A stretch of DNA of 64,000 nucleotides from assembly GCA_031769625.1 (NCBI GenBank), contig JAUIMM010002011.1:62001-126000 (forward strand), in the 5' to 3' direction. The stretch is from Taudactylus pleione (lineage: Eukaryota > Chordata > Amphibia > Anura > Myobatrachidae). This document shows, in pieces, positions 1 through 10,200 of the stretch (positions are counted from its first letter, which is position 1; each line of letters begins with the position of its first letter). Made by a program: the position numbers and the translations under genes. The notes below the pieces were generated by a model. That model was not told where the DNA came from and made no database searches. It worked only from the letters and a program-made list of their open reading frames with translations.

Positions 1-434
1 TTATAGATGTGGCCTAGATTGCATGTCCTGGGTACACCTCTCTGAAGAAAAGCATTGGCCCCATGACAAATTTTAATCCTGGGTCCTCTCCTTTAGAGAT
101 TCATTATTAAACAATCAAAATGCAAAACTGTAAGCTTTACACAACGTCACTGATAGCATTATAACAAAAGTAAAGCCCACTTATATAAATGTGTGAAATA
201 ATACCTTCCACTTTCAAAAAGCCTCCCATGATATACGAGGGTCGTACACATGGGGACAGAGAAAGTGCCCCTTGTCTTCTAGCTTCAGGCCCCTAATAGA
301 TGGTCTCACTGCTACCAAGGACTTGTCTATACTGTAGCAGTGCTAGAAAATGGACAAAGTTAATAAAACTCCAAAATTAATTTTAGGTTTTGTGACTACA
401 CCATGGGAAAAAATAGTAGGTATAGGGATGGCAT
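1..434. other. Unplaced AT-rich sequence
   Basis: No gene-like frame, RNA gene or clear repeat is seen in most of this stretch. From about 413 the sequence (GGTATAGGGATGG) resembles the outer end of the telomere-core element that continues after the MITE at 438-986. Confidence 0.5.
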
Positions 435-1440
435 ATAGGCCCTCATTCAGAGCCCTACGCTCTGAGCAGAGCGCACGCTCTGAATGAGGGCCGCCCTCCA
501 TAAAAATGGAGCGTCCTCCTGGACGCTCGTATAGCTGTGGGTCACCACCCACAGCCTATACGAGCGTGCAGTTTGATGGCCGCGATGGTCGTGACCATCG
601 CGACCATAGAAACTGCGAGCCGGAGCCTGCGGTTGAGGTTTTCAACCGCAAGCTCTGGAGTGATTTTGGCTCTATCAGAGCCAAAATCACTTCCACTGAC
701 ATCACTAGTGATGTCAGTGGGCCGGCTTCTGACGGGAGGCGTTCCCATGGGAACGCCCCCGTCAGGGAGGCACGCCCCCGGCACGCCCACCAAAGGGGGC
801 GTGCTGTCAATCAACATCGACAGCACGCCCCCTTTGATCAGACACAACGAGCGAAGGACTTTCCTTCGCTCGTCGCGTCTGGCGCATGCGCACGACGGAG
901 CTCCCTCCGTCGTGCGCATGCTCAGTGCAGAACATCGACCCACTTGCGAGCGGACAGCCGCTCGCCAGTGGGTCTGAATCAGGGCCATAGTCGGCATCCC
1001 GGTGTGCGGGATGCCGACGGTCTAAATACCGACACTGAAATCCCGACACCAGTATTCCGACAGTCGGCATCCCGAAGGTAAGTATCGGGGTGTTAGGGGG
1101 AGGTTAGTGTTAGGTAGTGGGGTTAGGGTTAGGCATTAGGGGGAAGGTTATGGTTAGGCACTGGGTAGGGAGTGTTAGGATTAAGCACTGGGGGGGAGGT
1201 TAGGTTTAGGCACAGGGTAGGGGGTGTTAGGTTTAGGGTGTGGGGAGGGGGGGTTAGGTTTAGGCACTAGGGAGGGGAGGTTAGGGTTAGGCACCGGGGA
1301 GGGTTATGGTTAGGGTAGGAGTTGGGAAAATACTTGCCAGTCATTCTTATGGGTGGCGGGATTGTGGCTGTCGGGATGCCGCTGTCGGTATTGTGAACAG
1401 CGGCATCCCAACAGCTGGGATTTCATATCCAACCCATAAT
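413..1440. mobile_element. Telomere-core element G1 (interrupted by A1)
   Basis: After A1 the sequence TCGGCATCCCGG/GGGATGCCGA forms a hairpin, followed by about 300 bp of degenerate GGTTAGGGTTAGGCAC-type units mixed with GGGGAGG. It closes with GTCGGGATGCCGCTGTCGG and GGGATTTCATATCC. Related copies lie at about 20301-20815, 49602-49973 and 52183-52712. The GTTAGGGTTAG core resembles vertebrate telomere repeat (TTAGGG) but every unit carries spacer bases, so it is a repeat internal to a transposon-like element, not a simple interstitial telomere. The superfamily is not resolved. Confidence 0.6.
438..986 (+). mobile_element. MITE A1 (family A, stacked-palindrome subgroup), PIF/Harbinger-type
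   Basis: The ends are GGCCCTCATTCAG and, inverted, CTGAATCAGGGCC, with a 3-bp direct repeat ATA at 435-437 and 987-989. GG-starting inverted ends plus 3-bp duplications rich in T/A are the known signature of PIF/Harbinger elements; assignment to that superfamily is inferred, as no transposase is present. The interior is a chain of adjacent palindromes: a terminal hairpin in which the left end is followed by its own inverted copy (438-492), then CTGTGGGT/ACCCACAG, a GATGGTCG stem, TTGGCTC/GAGCCAA, CACTGACATCAC/GTGATGTCAGTG, GGCGTTCCC/GGGAACGCC, GGGCGTGCTGT/ACAGCACGCCC, GAGCGAAGGA/TCCTTCGCTC and GACGGAG/CTCCGTC. Frames crossing it are by-products of the palindromes, not genes. It appears to have inserted into the left arm of the telomere-core element. 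Confidence 0.8.
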
Positions 1441-1627
1441 TATGACCTAGGGAAACAAATAGCTACTTATTAATTGACAGAAGAAAATTAAAAAATAAAA
1501 CTGTTTTTAATCTGTTTGGATCCACTGTCAGTACATCAATAAACATGCTGGTAAAATGTGGATCCTACCAAGACCAACTTAATTCACACAAACTCATAAT
1601 GATCCAAACAAAAAGCCGGATTCACAC
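1441..1627. other. AT-rich sequence, nothing recognised
   Basis: Short spacer between G1 and MITE A2 with no evident coding or repeat signal. Confidence 0.4.
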
Positions 1628-1630
1628 TAT

Positions 1631-2477
1631 GGACCTCATTCAGAGTCGGTCGTAAGCGGCCGCTCGGTCGTACACCTAACGACCGCAAAACTGAAAAAGG
1701 AAGCGATTGCACGGCCAGTCGGTTGTAACCAAAGTGACGCCCAAACGTGAACAATGCACCTCCTCTAGCTAACGAGTGATAGCAGCTAGCGATCAAGTCA
1801 ATCATTGTCAGTCATTGTCAGTCGCTGTATGTTCATTTTCTTCTGATTGTTGCGGCCGCTTGTGTTGTGTGCAAATTACACCAAAAATTACCAAAAGAAG
1901 GCATAGAATAAGCCATCCCCATGAAATATATTTATTCTTATTATTCGCTAATGCAAACGCAGCTGAATCAATTACATGCCAATTAGCAGTGTTATTAGCT
2001 ACAACAAACGATTATTATTAGCTGCTTGCATTGTGTGGCTCAGAATAGAAACATCACTCCGAACATCAGTAACATTTGATATTATCGATTGTACTCTGGG
2101 GCTTGAGAGACCACGTACCCAACCTTAAGCTGTATGATCAGCCAGGCCTCAAACCTGCTCGCAGTGTGACGTTTTACTACTTCCGGCCTTCTATGTCAGT
2201 CGTAGCAGGTAATTTATGTACGCCCCTAAAACGCCCTGAAAACGGTGAGGAACGCCTGCGTTTTCAGACCACGACCCCCGTCACCACCCACAAACAGCCT
2301 TTCATGTCAATCAACTCTCGGAAGCCACTTCCTGCTCGTAAGTCGTATGATCGACAGCATTTTGGATCGCAAGATCTCGTACGCACATGCGCACAACTAA
2401 ACGTACGCATGCGTGGTTTGGAAACATCGGATGCGTACGACTGAGCGGCCGCTTCCAACCGACTCTGTTTGAGGTCC
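1631..2477 (-). mobile_element. MITE A2 (family A, long-foldback subgroup)
   Basis: Ends GGACCTCATTCAGAGTCGG and, inverted, CCGACTCTGTTTGAGGTCC, with TAT on both sides (1628-1630, 2478-2480). The long inverted arms continue into GCGGCCGC. It contains, reversed, the inner module shared by the second subgroup: a GTGACAGG-like stretch, CCACCCACAAAC, and CGCCCCTAAAACG. At 847 bp it is the longest copy in the window; the extra length is an AT-rich stretch at about 1840-2060 that the other copies lack and that may be a further insertion. Confidence 0.75.
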
Positions 2478-2577
2478 TATATTCTCTGAAATTGCACCCA
2501 GATCTTTCCAGATACAATAAGTTCACTCAAAACCATTAGGATCAAAAATGTGAAATTAGTGAATTTGTGGGAATTTG

Positions 2578-3199
2578 GGACCTCATTCAGAGTCGGTCAA
2601 AGCGGCCGCACGGTCGTACGCCACCGATGTTCGCTATACTGCGCATGCATAAAGTTCGCAATGCGCGTGAGCAAACTAGCCGCTACGATCAGAAATTTCT
2701 CTCTCCTTGAACACAGCCAGGTCGGTAGTTTGAGTGACAGATGGAGGCGTTTGTGGGTGGTAACAGGGGAAGGTGCTTGAAAATGGGGGAGTGGAGATCC
2801 GAACGCAGGCGTGCCTCATTATGCGAACAGCGTTTTATGGGAGTGCATACGGATTATGGGAGTGCATAATTAACAAAGTAGCGTCATGGCACATGTGACA
2901 TGGGAGGTTTTTACACTGACATGATCGTAGAGCTTAAGAGAGGGTATGGTCAACCTTAAGCTCTACGACCAGTTCCGATGGTTCCCGATGGTCTCGATTA
3001 ATCCTTATATGGCCGGAGATGACGTGCAATGCATACGAGAAGGGGGCGTATTTTTTTTGTCTTCCGACCGCTTCCTCCCCTTGGTTGGCCAACTACTGAT
3101 CCGAACTTAGGGACGCAACTTGCGAGGGAATCATTTGAATATCTGGCCCCTTTTCCCGTACGACCGTGCGGCCGCTTCGACCGACTCTGAATGAGGTCC
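2578..3199 (+). mobile_element. MITE A3 (family A, long-foldback subgroup)
   Basis: Ends GGACCTCATTCAGAGTCGGTC / GACCGACTCTGAATGAGGTCC with TTG at 2575-2577 and 3200-3202. The terminal arms agree for about 40 bp, through GCGGCCGC(A)CGGTCGTACG. The inner module GAGTGACAG ... GTTTGTGGGTGGTAACAGGGG is near 2730. It lies 101 bp from A2 with strongly similar ends, so the two are close relatives. Confidence 0.8.
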
Positions 3200-3202
3200 T
3201 TG

Positions 3203-4959
3203 GTGTGTATCTGGCAAGATCGTAGTGTGTGAATTTAGTATGGATCCAGGTGATTTTGTGCGAATTTAATGTAGATCTGGCAAGATCCTTCTGAGTGTAT
3301 ATATTTGGATTTTGCTTCAGAGCTTATTAAGTTTGGATCTGGCTTTTACCCTCTGCCCCTGAATAATATATATGGTTATCAAATAAAATAGGCACAAATA
3401 AAAATTTGTACAGACCATTCATAATAATGAAATGCAGACAGTTTTAATCCACTTATGTGAATTTCCATTCCCAATATCATGTTTATGTACCTGTCTATGT
3501 ACTTTGTCATGTACTGTAGCCTGTGATTTTATTTCAGCACAGATAACAGTCTTTCCCTTGTCCTATAAATTTTATACACATTTACCTGTTTACGAACAAA
3601 ATGCTTGACATAGATACTCAGAAAGCACATATTTATATTTACCTGTTTGTCTATCCCTTACACTGAGCTTCAAGTGCGCAGGGCGTTGTGTCATCTGCAC
3701 CCCTGGGCTGCCCTCCCACTCTGCTCTCAGAGCCAGTAGTGAACCTCTACTTTAGCTTTTACATCCAACTTCAGCTTCTTCTGTTTATTATCAATATTGT
3801 CATTGAAATATTGTCAACTTTTTCAATGTGTTTTCCTCAATTCCCTTCATTACAGTGTGGTGTCATGCTCTACGGTATGTGCAGTGCAGGGACGAGCAGT
3901 CCTCCTGTCATACGCCTGAGATTTGATATATACATGATTAGAATAACAAAGAAGATATTTATAACTTACAGTATAAACATCTTCTTTGTTTATTGTAATC
4001 ATTTTATAGTTAACACTCACCAGCTTTGTGGAGCTCCCTGGGACTGCAGGGAGACGAGAAATGAGGCAGCAACAGCTCAGCCTCCCTTCTGTATAGTCAG
4101 ACACTGCTTGCAGAGCTGGGGACGGGGCCACACCACGGCCAGTAAGCTGCACAGAAAGAGCTAATAGAGGCATGCCTTTGAGTATGGCAGGCGTGCCTTG
4201 AACACTGATGGACACCTTGGATGTGTCATGTGTCCAGGAAGTGCACTGCAGTGTTTAGAGATCAGGGCTCAGTCAGCAGAAGACACAGTGATGCAGGTAG
4301 AAACTTAGTGTAGTGAGGGGAGAGTTACAGTGAGTAGGGGGTGAGAAAAGCTCCCAGCACTCAGACCCATCTCCATGTGTGCCTCCCCAGCCATTGACCT
4401 TACTGCATGTCACTGGTGCATTGTGACTGCTAGGATGAATAGAGGTTCTAGTCTGTTACGAGACAGAGAGGTCAACAGAAGTGTAAGGGAGGAATGACTT
4501 TGGAATAGCGGTTACGTGGTGGTAGAAACTGGTAGTGCCGTTGAGGCATGTCGGATGGGCACACACATTGTGCAAGGCCACCTGATGTCCCACCTGCCTT
4601 GGCCCAATGGATTACAGTACATCCTGGAAAGTGAACATACTCTTTTTAATAGCTGTAGGAAAGTCACTTTAACATGCCGTATTCTGACATTATAGTAATA
4701 TGATAGAGGTCGACATGTAAAAATATTCCACAAAGTTTCCAAATTGTCCTTGGAGTCTACAATCTCTACAAATACAGTACCTGTACAATAATATGCAGTT
4801 AAAAAGGGTCTTAAACATTTACTGGAATACAATTTAAATACCACTAGTATTTTTTTTTAATTTTGTACAATTGGGAGATTTGGTAATTATAGTAACTAAT
4901 TAGTACATAAAATTACACACAGTATTCTGTACCTATCTTTTCACTATTACGTACTGTAC
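3203..4959. other. Unplaced sequence with a 29-bp inverted repeat
   Basis: No credible gene is seen. The frames over 3688-4215 overlap on opposite strands, lack recognisable motifs and are probably chance. The notable structure is the inverted repeat at 3935-4001, listed separately. The remainder carries no repeat I can name. Confidence 0.4.
3935..4001. repeat. Inverted repeat, 29-bp arms
   Basis: The left arm (3935-3963, containing AACAAAGAAGATATTTATA) and right arm (3972-4001, containing TATAAACATCTTCTTTGTT) are complementary apart from two or three differences, with an 8-base loop ACTTACAG. It could be a very short foldback MITE or a chance hairpin in AT-rich DNA. The length of the arms favours the former. 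Confidence 0.65.
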
Positions 4960-4962
4960 TAT

Positions 4963-5572
4963 GGAGCTCATTCAGACCCGCTCGGTAGATGCATTTGCTC
5001 TCTCCCAGCGTATGCAAATCTAACGCACACCCAGCAAGGCAGGCGATCATACGGCAAGGCATTACCACACCCACTATGTCTTGGCGTGCTATCACTTTGT
5101 GTATGCAGACGCCCACCAGCCATTCATAAGACGCCCACTTGCACATGTCATCTCCTGGAAGTGCATGAAAACATTGGTACATCGAGCACCATCGGATGCG
5201 ATCGCAGCGCTTGAGATTGACTATGCCTTGCCGCAAACACTGTGATCACTTCAGTGTGACATACAACCAGATGACGTGTACTATGACACTGCCTGTTAAT
5301 TATGCACGCCTCTGAAACGGCGTTGAAACACTCAGGCACGCCTGCATTTGAACCTCCACTCCCCCGTTTCTAGTGGCCCTCCCTTGTTACCACCCACAAA
5401 CGGCCTCTCCTGTCACTCATTCAACTGGGATGTCTGTGCTGGGCAAGCGTGCGCGTCCTGATCTTTCGCAGTGGTTCGCGCACACGGATTGTGATACATA
5501 CGCATGCGCAGATTGCAAATATCGGCCAGCTACTAGCGATCGAATCCTAGTGAGCAGGTCTGAATCAGCTCC
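4963..5572 (-). mobile_element. MITE A4 (family A, long-foldback subgroup)
   Basis: Ends GGAGCTCATTCAGACCCGCTCG / GAGCAGGTCTGAATCAGCTCC; flanks TAT and TGT, a probable duplication with one change. The inner module (TTACCACCCACAAACGGC, TGTCACTCATTCAACT) lies at about 5386-5430 in reverse orientation. The terminal motif departs from most copies at the fourth base (GGAG), and does so on both ends, keeping the inverted repeat intact. Confidence 0.75.
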
Positions 5573-5790
5573 TGTATTCAGAATGGCAGTAAATGTACTT
5601 TTTTAAACATACAGTATTTGCAATGGGAAGATAGCAACTTTGGGACTGAGTAAAAGTTAGTAATTGTCTGTGCATAAAAATGGCATCTGAGTGTGATAAT
5701 GAAATTGTACAATAATTAGTGAAATACAGTAGTAATAATCGTGTCAGTATCATATTAAAAAAATGTTTCTTGTGTCCATTAATGGACAGT

Positions 5791-6325
5791 GGACCTCATT
5801 CAGAGCCGGTCGCACAGAGCGTAAGGTCGGTCTGAATGAGGGGAGGACCTCTTGAATTTTCAAGACGTCCTCCTTTGCGTTACCACCCACAGCCTTACGA
5901 CCGCCTAAGGTGATGGTCGCGATGGTCAAGACCATCGCGACCATCGGGGCTTACGACGAGACCCTCGGGTAGGGTCTCCCTTGTCGTAAGCCCCGGAGAG
6001 CTTTTGGCTCTGTCTGAGCCGGAAGCTCTCCACTGACATCACTAGTGATGTCAGTGGGGCCGCCCCCAAACGGTAGGCGTTCCCATGGGAACACCCCCGT
6101 TTGGGCTGCCACCCCCCCGGCCCGCCTTCCAAATGGGGCGAGCTGTCAATCAACATCGACAGCTCGCCCCCTTTGGATCGAGACCCGCTACGACCGGCGC
6201 TGTCGGTCGTAGCGGGTCTCACGCATGCGCACGACGGTGCCGGCGCCGTCGTGCGCATGCTCTATGGGGGGCCATCGACCCGGTCCGAGCGCATCGGCGC
6301 TAACGACCGGGTCTGAATGACCCCC
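5791..6325 (+). mobile_element. MITE A5 (stacked-palindrome subgroup)
   Basis: Left end GGACCTCATTCAGAGCCGGTC, right end (as read) GGGTCTGAATGACCCCC, flanks AGT/AGA. The order of palindromes is the same as in A1: ACCACCCACAG stem, GATGGTCGCGATGG stem, GGGCTTACGACGAGACC / GGTCTCCCTTGTCGTAAGCCC, CACTGACATCACTAG / CTAGTGATGTCAGTG, GGCGTTCCCATGGGAAC, GAGCTGTCAATCAACATC / GACAGCTCG, GAGACCCGCTACGACC / GGTCGTAGCGGGTCTC, GCATGCGCACGACGG / CCGTCGTGCGCATGC. Several stems use different bases from A1 while remaining self-complementary. Confidence 0.8.
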
Positions 6326-6328
6326 AGA

Positions 6329-7250
6329 ATGTTTACACTGTATGGGCTATTGCCAATTCGGAGTAAGTTGGTAGATTTCTAATGTTTGGTAGTGATATCT
6401 CTGCAGATATTTTTGCTTTCAACATGCAGGTGTAATCTTTCCTTGCATGGTTACTATGAAGATTTAATATGTTTATTTTTTTTCTAATTGCAATTTAACC
6501 GCTCCAATTTCTTTTACTATTTTAAAAAGGGAAATATATACACCCTGATGTACTACGACAAAAGGAAGAATAACATTGCGCTCAACAAATAAGAATTAAT
6601 TTGTTATTTGCTGAGCGTGGTAATAGTCTTTCTTTTGTCTTTTTACGTATTATTTTTACATATTCTTGAAGGCACTAGCACTAACCTTTATCCACTTGCA
6701 GCACACAAATAGTTAATATATAATTTTTGATTCAAGTTTTTTCAATTCAAGATCCATGATTGTTTATAGTTGTGACACAGGGTCATATTCATTATTTTTT
6801 GTGGTGTGGCCCCGATATTAAGGATTCTTTATTGCTGCAATTCACGACAATAAATAATTTTTATATCCTGGAATGTTTCTGCGTCGCCAGGAGCCCATCC
6901 CAGCAATCAGTAGAAGTAAAGTGATCACATCCATAATCACTTTACATTCTACTTCAGCCAGCTACTGGGCATGTGCCGATGTCCGCCACCTCATGTGTAA
7001 GTGGGCAGCAGCAGGAGGCGAACTACAAATCCCTCTCCTGGTAGATTTAGCACATGTAGCCCATAGACTACAACAGGCTAACGCCATCTAAAGATGGCAT
7101 TTGCTGCCGGGGTCAAGCCCCAGAATGCTTTGCTTTGAGTTTGGTGAATCCGATAGCCTAGCAGCCTCTATAGAAACCTATGGGGGCTGCTGCTGCTGAT
7201 GCTGCTGTCACAAATGGAAGGACCGCAGCAAATATCGGTCATCACTAAAT
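6329..7250. other. Unplaced sequence with two hairpins
   Basis: No gene recognised. Besides the inverted repeat at 6557-6639, a smaller hairpin AGTAGAAGTAAAGTGAT / ATCACTTTACATTCTACT lies at 6909-6953, followed by ATCTAAAGAT and CTGCTGCTGCTG stretches. The segment 6870-7240 may be one decayed foldback element, but its ends could not be defined. Confidence 0.4.
6557..6639. repeat. Inverted repeat, about 37-bp arms
   Basis: GACAAAAGGAAGAATA ... GCGCTCAACAAATAA on the left faces TTATTTGCTGAGCGTGG ... TCTTTCTTTTGTC on the right, around a short loop near 6592-6602. The arms match with a handful of differences. It has the look of a small foldback MITE, though no flanking duplication is evident. 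Confidence 0.65.
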
Positions 7251-7560
7251 TAATCCCTCCTCAAAAATATTTTTTATCGTCATCGTAACAAACCCAACAT
7301 AATTAGCCCCTTAAATCATTAATTCACTCATCCTAATCATTAATTACTCCCCACATCATCAATTCAATTAATTAATATTCATGAACATCCTCATTACCTC
7401 ACTCAGACTAATAATAATGAAACTTAACCTTAATTAACCCCAATAAAATAATTAACCCCTTCATCTTAATTACCTCTATTAGAGCATTAATACCCTCCTG
7501 ATAAAATCCACTTTAAACCTACCCCCTTATACATATTAACTTCCCTAAACTATACACAAT
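7251..7560. repeat. AT-rich degenerate TTAATTA/CCCC repeat
   Basis: Irregular recurrences of ATTAATTA, TTAACCCC and TCATTAATTAC with no strict period. It reads as low-complexity sequence; no frame or motif of interest. Confidence 0.45.
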
Positions 7561-7798
7561 ATCCCCTATCTCCAACCCCCCTGGTATAATGTACTCCAAT
7601 TGGGCAGCCATGGTCCACCTGCCCACCTACCTATCCGCCTGACCCTCCTTAGCTCCTCCATTCTAAGATCTGAATCAATGAAAAAAGCATATAAGACATC
7701 TTCCAGGTGGCCCTGAACTGACTGTTGCCCCACTTTTTCTTCAGCCTTTGGGAGTGGTCGCTCCCACTGCATCCCCCTGGCTACACCTATGTTCACAA

Positions 7799-8185
7799 AC
7801 TAGGTCGGACAGGCCCACAGGAGTACAGATGAAACCCCCGGTGGGCCCCATTGCCTGAGGCCCTATCCCCTCCTCTAGGTATTAGGTTTCAGACTTTGCC
7901 CTTCAATTATACATTATACATGTTGCATTATAATGAAAAGGATTATGGTGTATTTTCTACAACGCATTGATGCTATTAATCTGGTACATTATCATGCATG
8001 CAATAGCAGTATTTACAATTTACAGTATATATATTTTTAAAGGGGTCCATGCACTCTCTAATGGTTAGCCAAACATCTGTGGAGGCTGGCCACACCCCCT
8101 CTGAAGACTGGCCACACCCTTAAGTATGGACCACTATCACTGCATTCCCCCGGTGGGCCCTTCATGGCCCAGTCCGACTGTTTGC
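7799..8185. mobile_element. hAT-type MITE remnant (GGCCGGACTGGCC-end family)
   Basis: The left end AGGTCGGACAGGCCCAC and right end GGGCCCTTCATGGCCCAGTCCGACT are inverted relatives of CAGTCGGACTGGGCC, and each is joined to CCCCCGGTGGGCCC. A single end of the same family, GCAGGGCCGGACTGGCC, is at 11472. No clean 8-bp duplication is visible, so the hAT assignment rests on the style of the ends only. Confidence 0.45.
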
Positions 8186-8760
8186 AACCCGTCCTCTTTC
8201 CCATCAGTAAATGCCATAAGGCCCCCTAAACAGATTCCGAAGATGATGAATAAAGTTCCCCATACTATCATATGGAGACGGCAGACAACATTGGGAATAA
8301 AAGCTAAGCAGGAGATATCACTATCTTCTGCATCACTTATATAATGAATAAATGTTATACCTCATTCCTTCAAAAGTAAATGATAAATGTTTCCACCTAC
8401 TGTACTTTAAGGAATGATGAATGGACCCCTAAAACTTAAAAGTGGGCATGTTTTTTTATATGTGGAATTTCAATGAATGTTAAAGAAAAATGGTTCAATA
8501 AATATCCTCTTAACAAGTGGGACAAACTGCAGTCTTGCACTGGACATATTTTCCTGTCTCCTAAAAGGATTCTACAGACACAACTGACAATTTGCTGGCA
8601 TAGACACTTTAGTTATTCACCTTTAGGCTTTAAAGTACTTTGGTGCACATTTTGTTACGTCATTCATACTATTTTATCATGCTCTTAGAAAATTTAAAAT
8701 TAATAGTTCTGGTAAGTGTGTTACTACAATACAGATCTTACAATATTAGGCAGCAGGGCT
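8186..8760. other. Unplaced sequence
   Basis: No repeat, RNA gene or convincing coding frame recognised. Confidence 0.4.
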
Positions 8761-8763
8761 TAA

Positions 8764-9108
8764 GGGGGGTATCCACTACACGATTAAGTGGAACGATTGA
8801 ACGATCATGATCGTTTGATCGTTCAATCGTTTGCAAATTGTTTACAAATCGTCTGGAAATCATTTGCAAAAGTGTCTAAAACGACCAGCGATGCGCGTGC
8901 CCGCTGGTCTTTTAGACATCTATGATCTCTCCAACATGCTGGTCAACCTGACGATATCGTCAGGTTCAGCATGTTTCCAGATGATTGATGACCCTGCACT
9001 GAACGTCTGCTAGTTCAGTGCTAGGTCATCACAGAACTGACAAACGACTGCACGATTACAAGGTCGTAATCGTGCAGTCGTTTTCAGATCTGGTAGTGGA
9101 TACCCCCC
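8764..9108. mobile_element. Foldback MITE with GGGGGGTATCCACTAC ends
   Basis: Perfect terminal inverted repeats GGGGGGTATCCACTAC / GTAGTGGATACCCCCC enclose dense palindromes such as AACGATTGAACGATCATG / CGTTTGATCGTTCAATCG and TGACGATATCGTCA. Flanks are TAA and TTT. It has the same general plan as family A but unrelated sequence. Confidence 0.7.
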
Positions 9109-9111
9109 TTT

Positions 9112-9330
9112 AGTAAGTCCAGGATTATAGTAGTTATCACATTACTTCCAATCACTGATAATACTGTCTGTACCTAAGGGCAGGGCTGTGCTCCACAGCG
9201 GGACTCCCGCATCTTCCCTCCCACCCTGCAGCTGGTTTCCTTATAAGGGTCTGGAATGCTCTTTGCAAAATAGATAGAGGGAGGAGATTGTGGAACCAGC
9301 CGTTCCGTCTTGCTAGAATTTATTAATGTT
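9112..9330. other. Unplaced sequence
   Basis: Nothing recognised. Confidence 0.35.
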
Positions 9331-9332
9331 TC

Positions 9333-9620
9333 AGGCCCCTATTTACTACAATCCGTATTTCAAATGTGGATTGTAGTGTAATCATTTCAAATTCGCATTG
9401 CGAGTTTAGGGATTATCATGAGAATGTATCAACATTCTCAGGCAGGCACAGAGCTTGTGAGAAAGCTCTGTCCCTGCGAATCCTTAACGCACACTCTTCA
9501 CTGTAAATTTCGCAAAAAATACAGTGACAGCGCTTCAGCGCATGCGCTGACGCCAGCCAGCGCTCCCCCTTCCTTTGCAAACCCCCCCCGGCGCCCCCCG
9601 GGAAAATTCCCTTCATTATA
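9333..9620 (+). mobile_element. Element B-like fragment
   Basis: The sequence CTATTTACTACAATCCG, then GAATTCGCATTGCGA-like and CAGAGCTTGTGAGAAAGCTCTG stretches parallel the left part of element B (12513) and the fragment at 56882. The right end could not be found; the copy seems truncated near the C-rich stretch at 9580. Confidence 0.55.
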
Positions 9621-10020
9621 TAACTTTAAAGGAACTATAATGTGCAGGTAGTTGATATCTAAAGTCAATGACATTTCCAGTTTTTCAGGGACAAATCTTT
9701 AAAACATGTGATGGTGAGTACAAATAGGGGCAGGAGGTAACTACTGTATGTATGTAGAGGTGGATCCAAGCCCACGGTTCTGGTGACAGGGAGAGTTGGG
9801 GCCTTAGAGGGGTAGTGACAACCTGGCATTGCCTGCCTTACCTCTATTCATGTAGTGACCACACCCCCTACAGTCCTGCCAATAGTGTTCTATATGGAGT
9901 TTTCCATAAGTTGGCTCCTGTATTGTGTGCATGGAACTCTTATAACACACCGGGTCTGGCGGAGTCTATTACTGCCCTCAAGGTCTCTGACCAATTTACC
10001 TATTGGTGTGATTTCCTGTT
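9621..10020. other. Unplaced sequence
   Basis: Contains a short frame at 9815-10057 without recognisable motifs, probably chance. Confidence 0.35.
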
Positions 10021-10200
10021 CATTTTTACTCTAAGCCTAATCCTAAACACAGCCTAACACTGACCTAACCCTAGCTCTAACTGCAGTCTGACCAAATCCC
10101 TAACCCTAATTGATGCCTAACCTTCCTAAAATGGTATGTTGACATTCTCAACATCGACATTCTGACCATATCGACACTCTAGTATCAACATTCTGCATGT
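10021..10200 (-). repeat. Telomere-like degenerate repeat with GACATTCT tail
   Basis: CTAACCCTAA-type units with interruptions (reverse of GGTTAGGGTTAGG) run into GACATTCTCAACATCGACATTC-like short repeats. It resembles the cores of the G elements in reverse but its flank differs, so it may be a separate family. Confidence 0.45.

Noticed and set aside
506..1081. 191-codon and overlapping frames on both strands
   Set aside because: They lie within MITE A1; palindromic GC-rich DNA gives mirror-image frames on both strands.
3688..4215. 158- and 121-codon frames on opposite strands
   Set aside because: They lack recognisable motifs, overlap each other, and include the 29-bp inverted repeat; probably chance.
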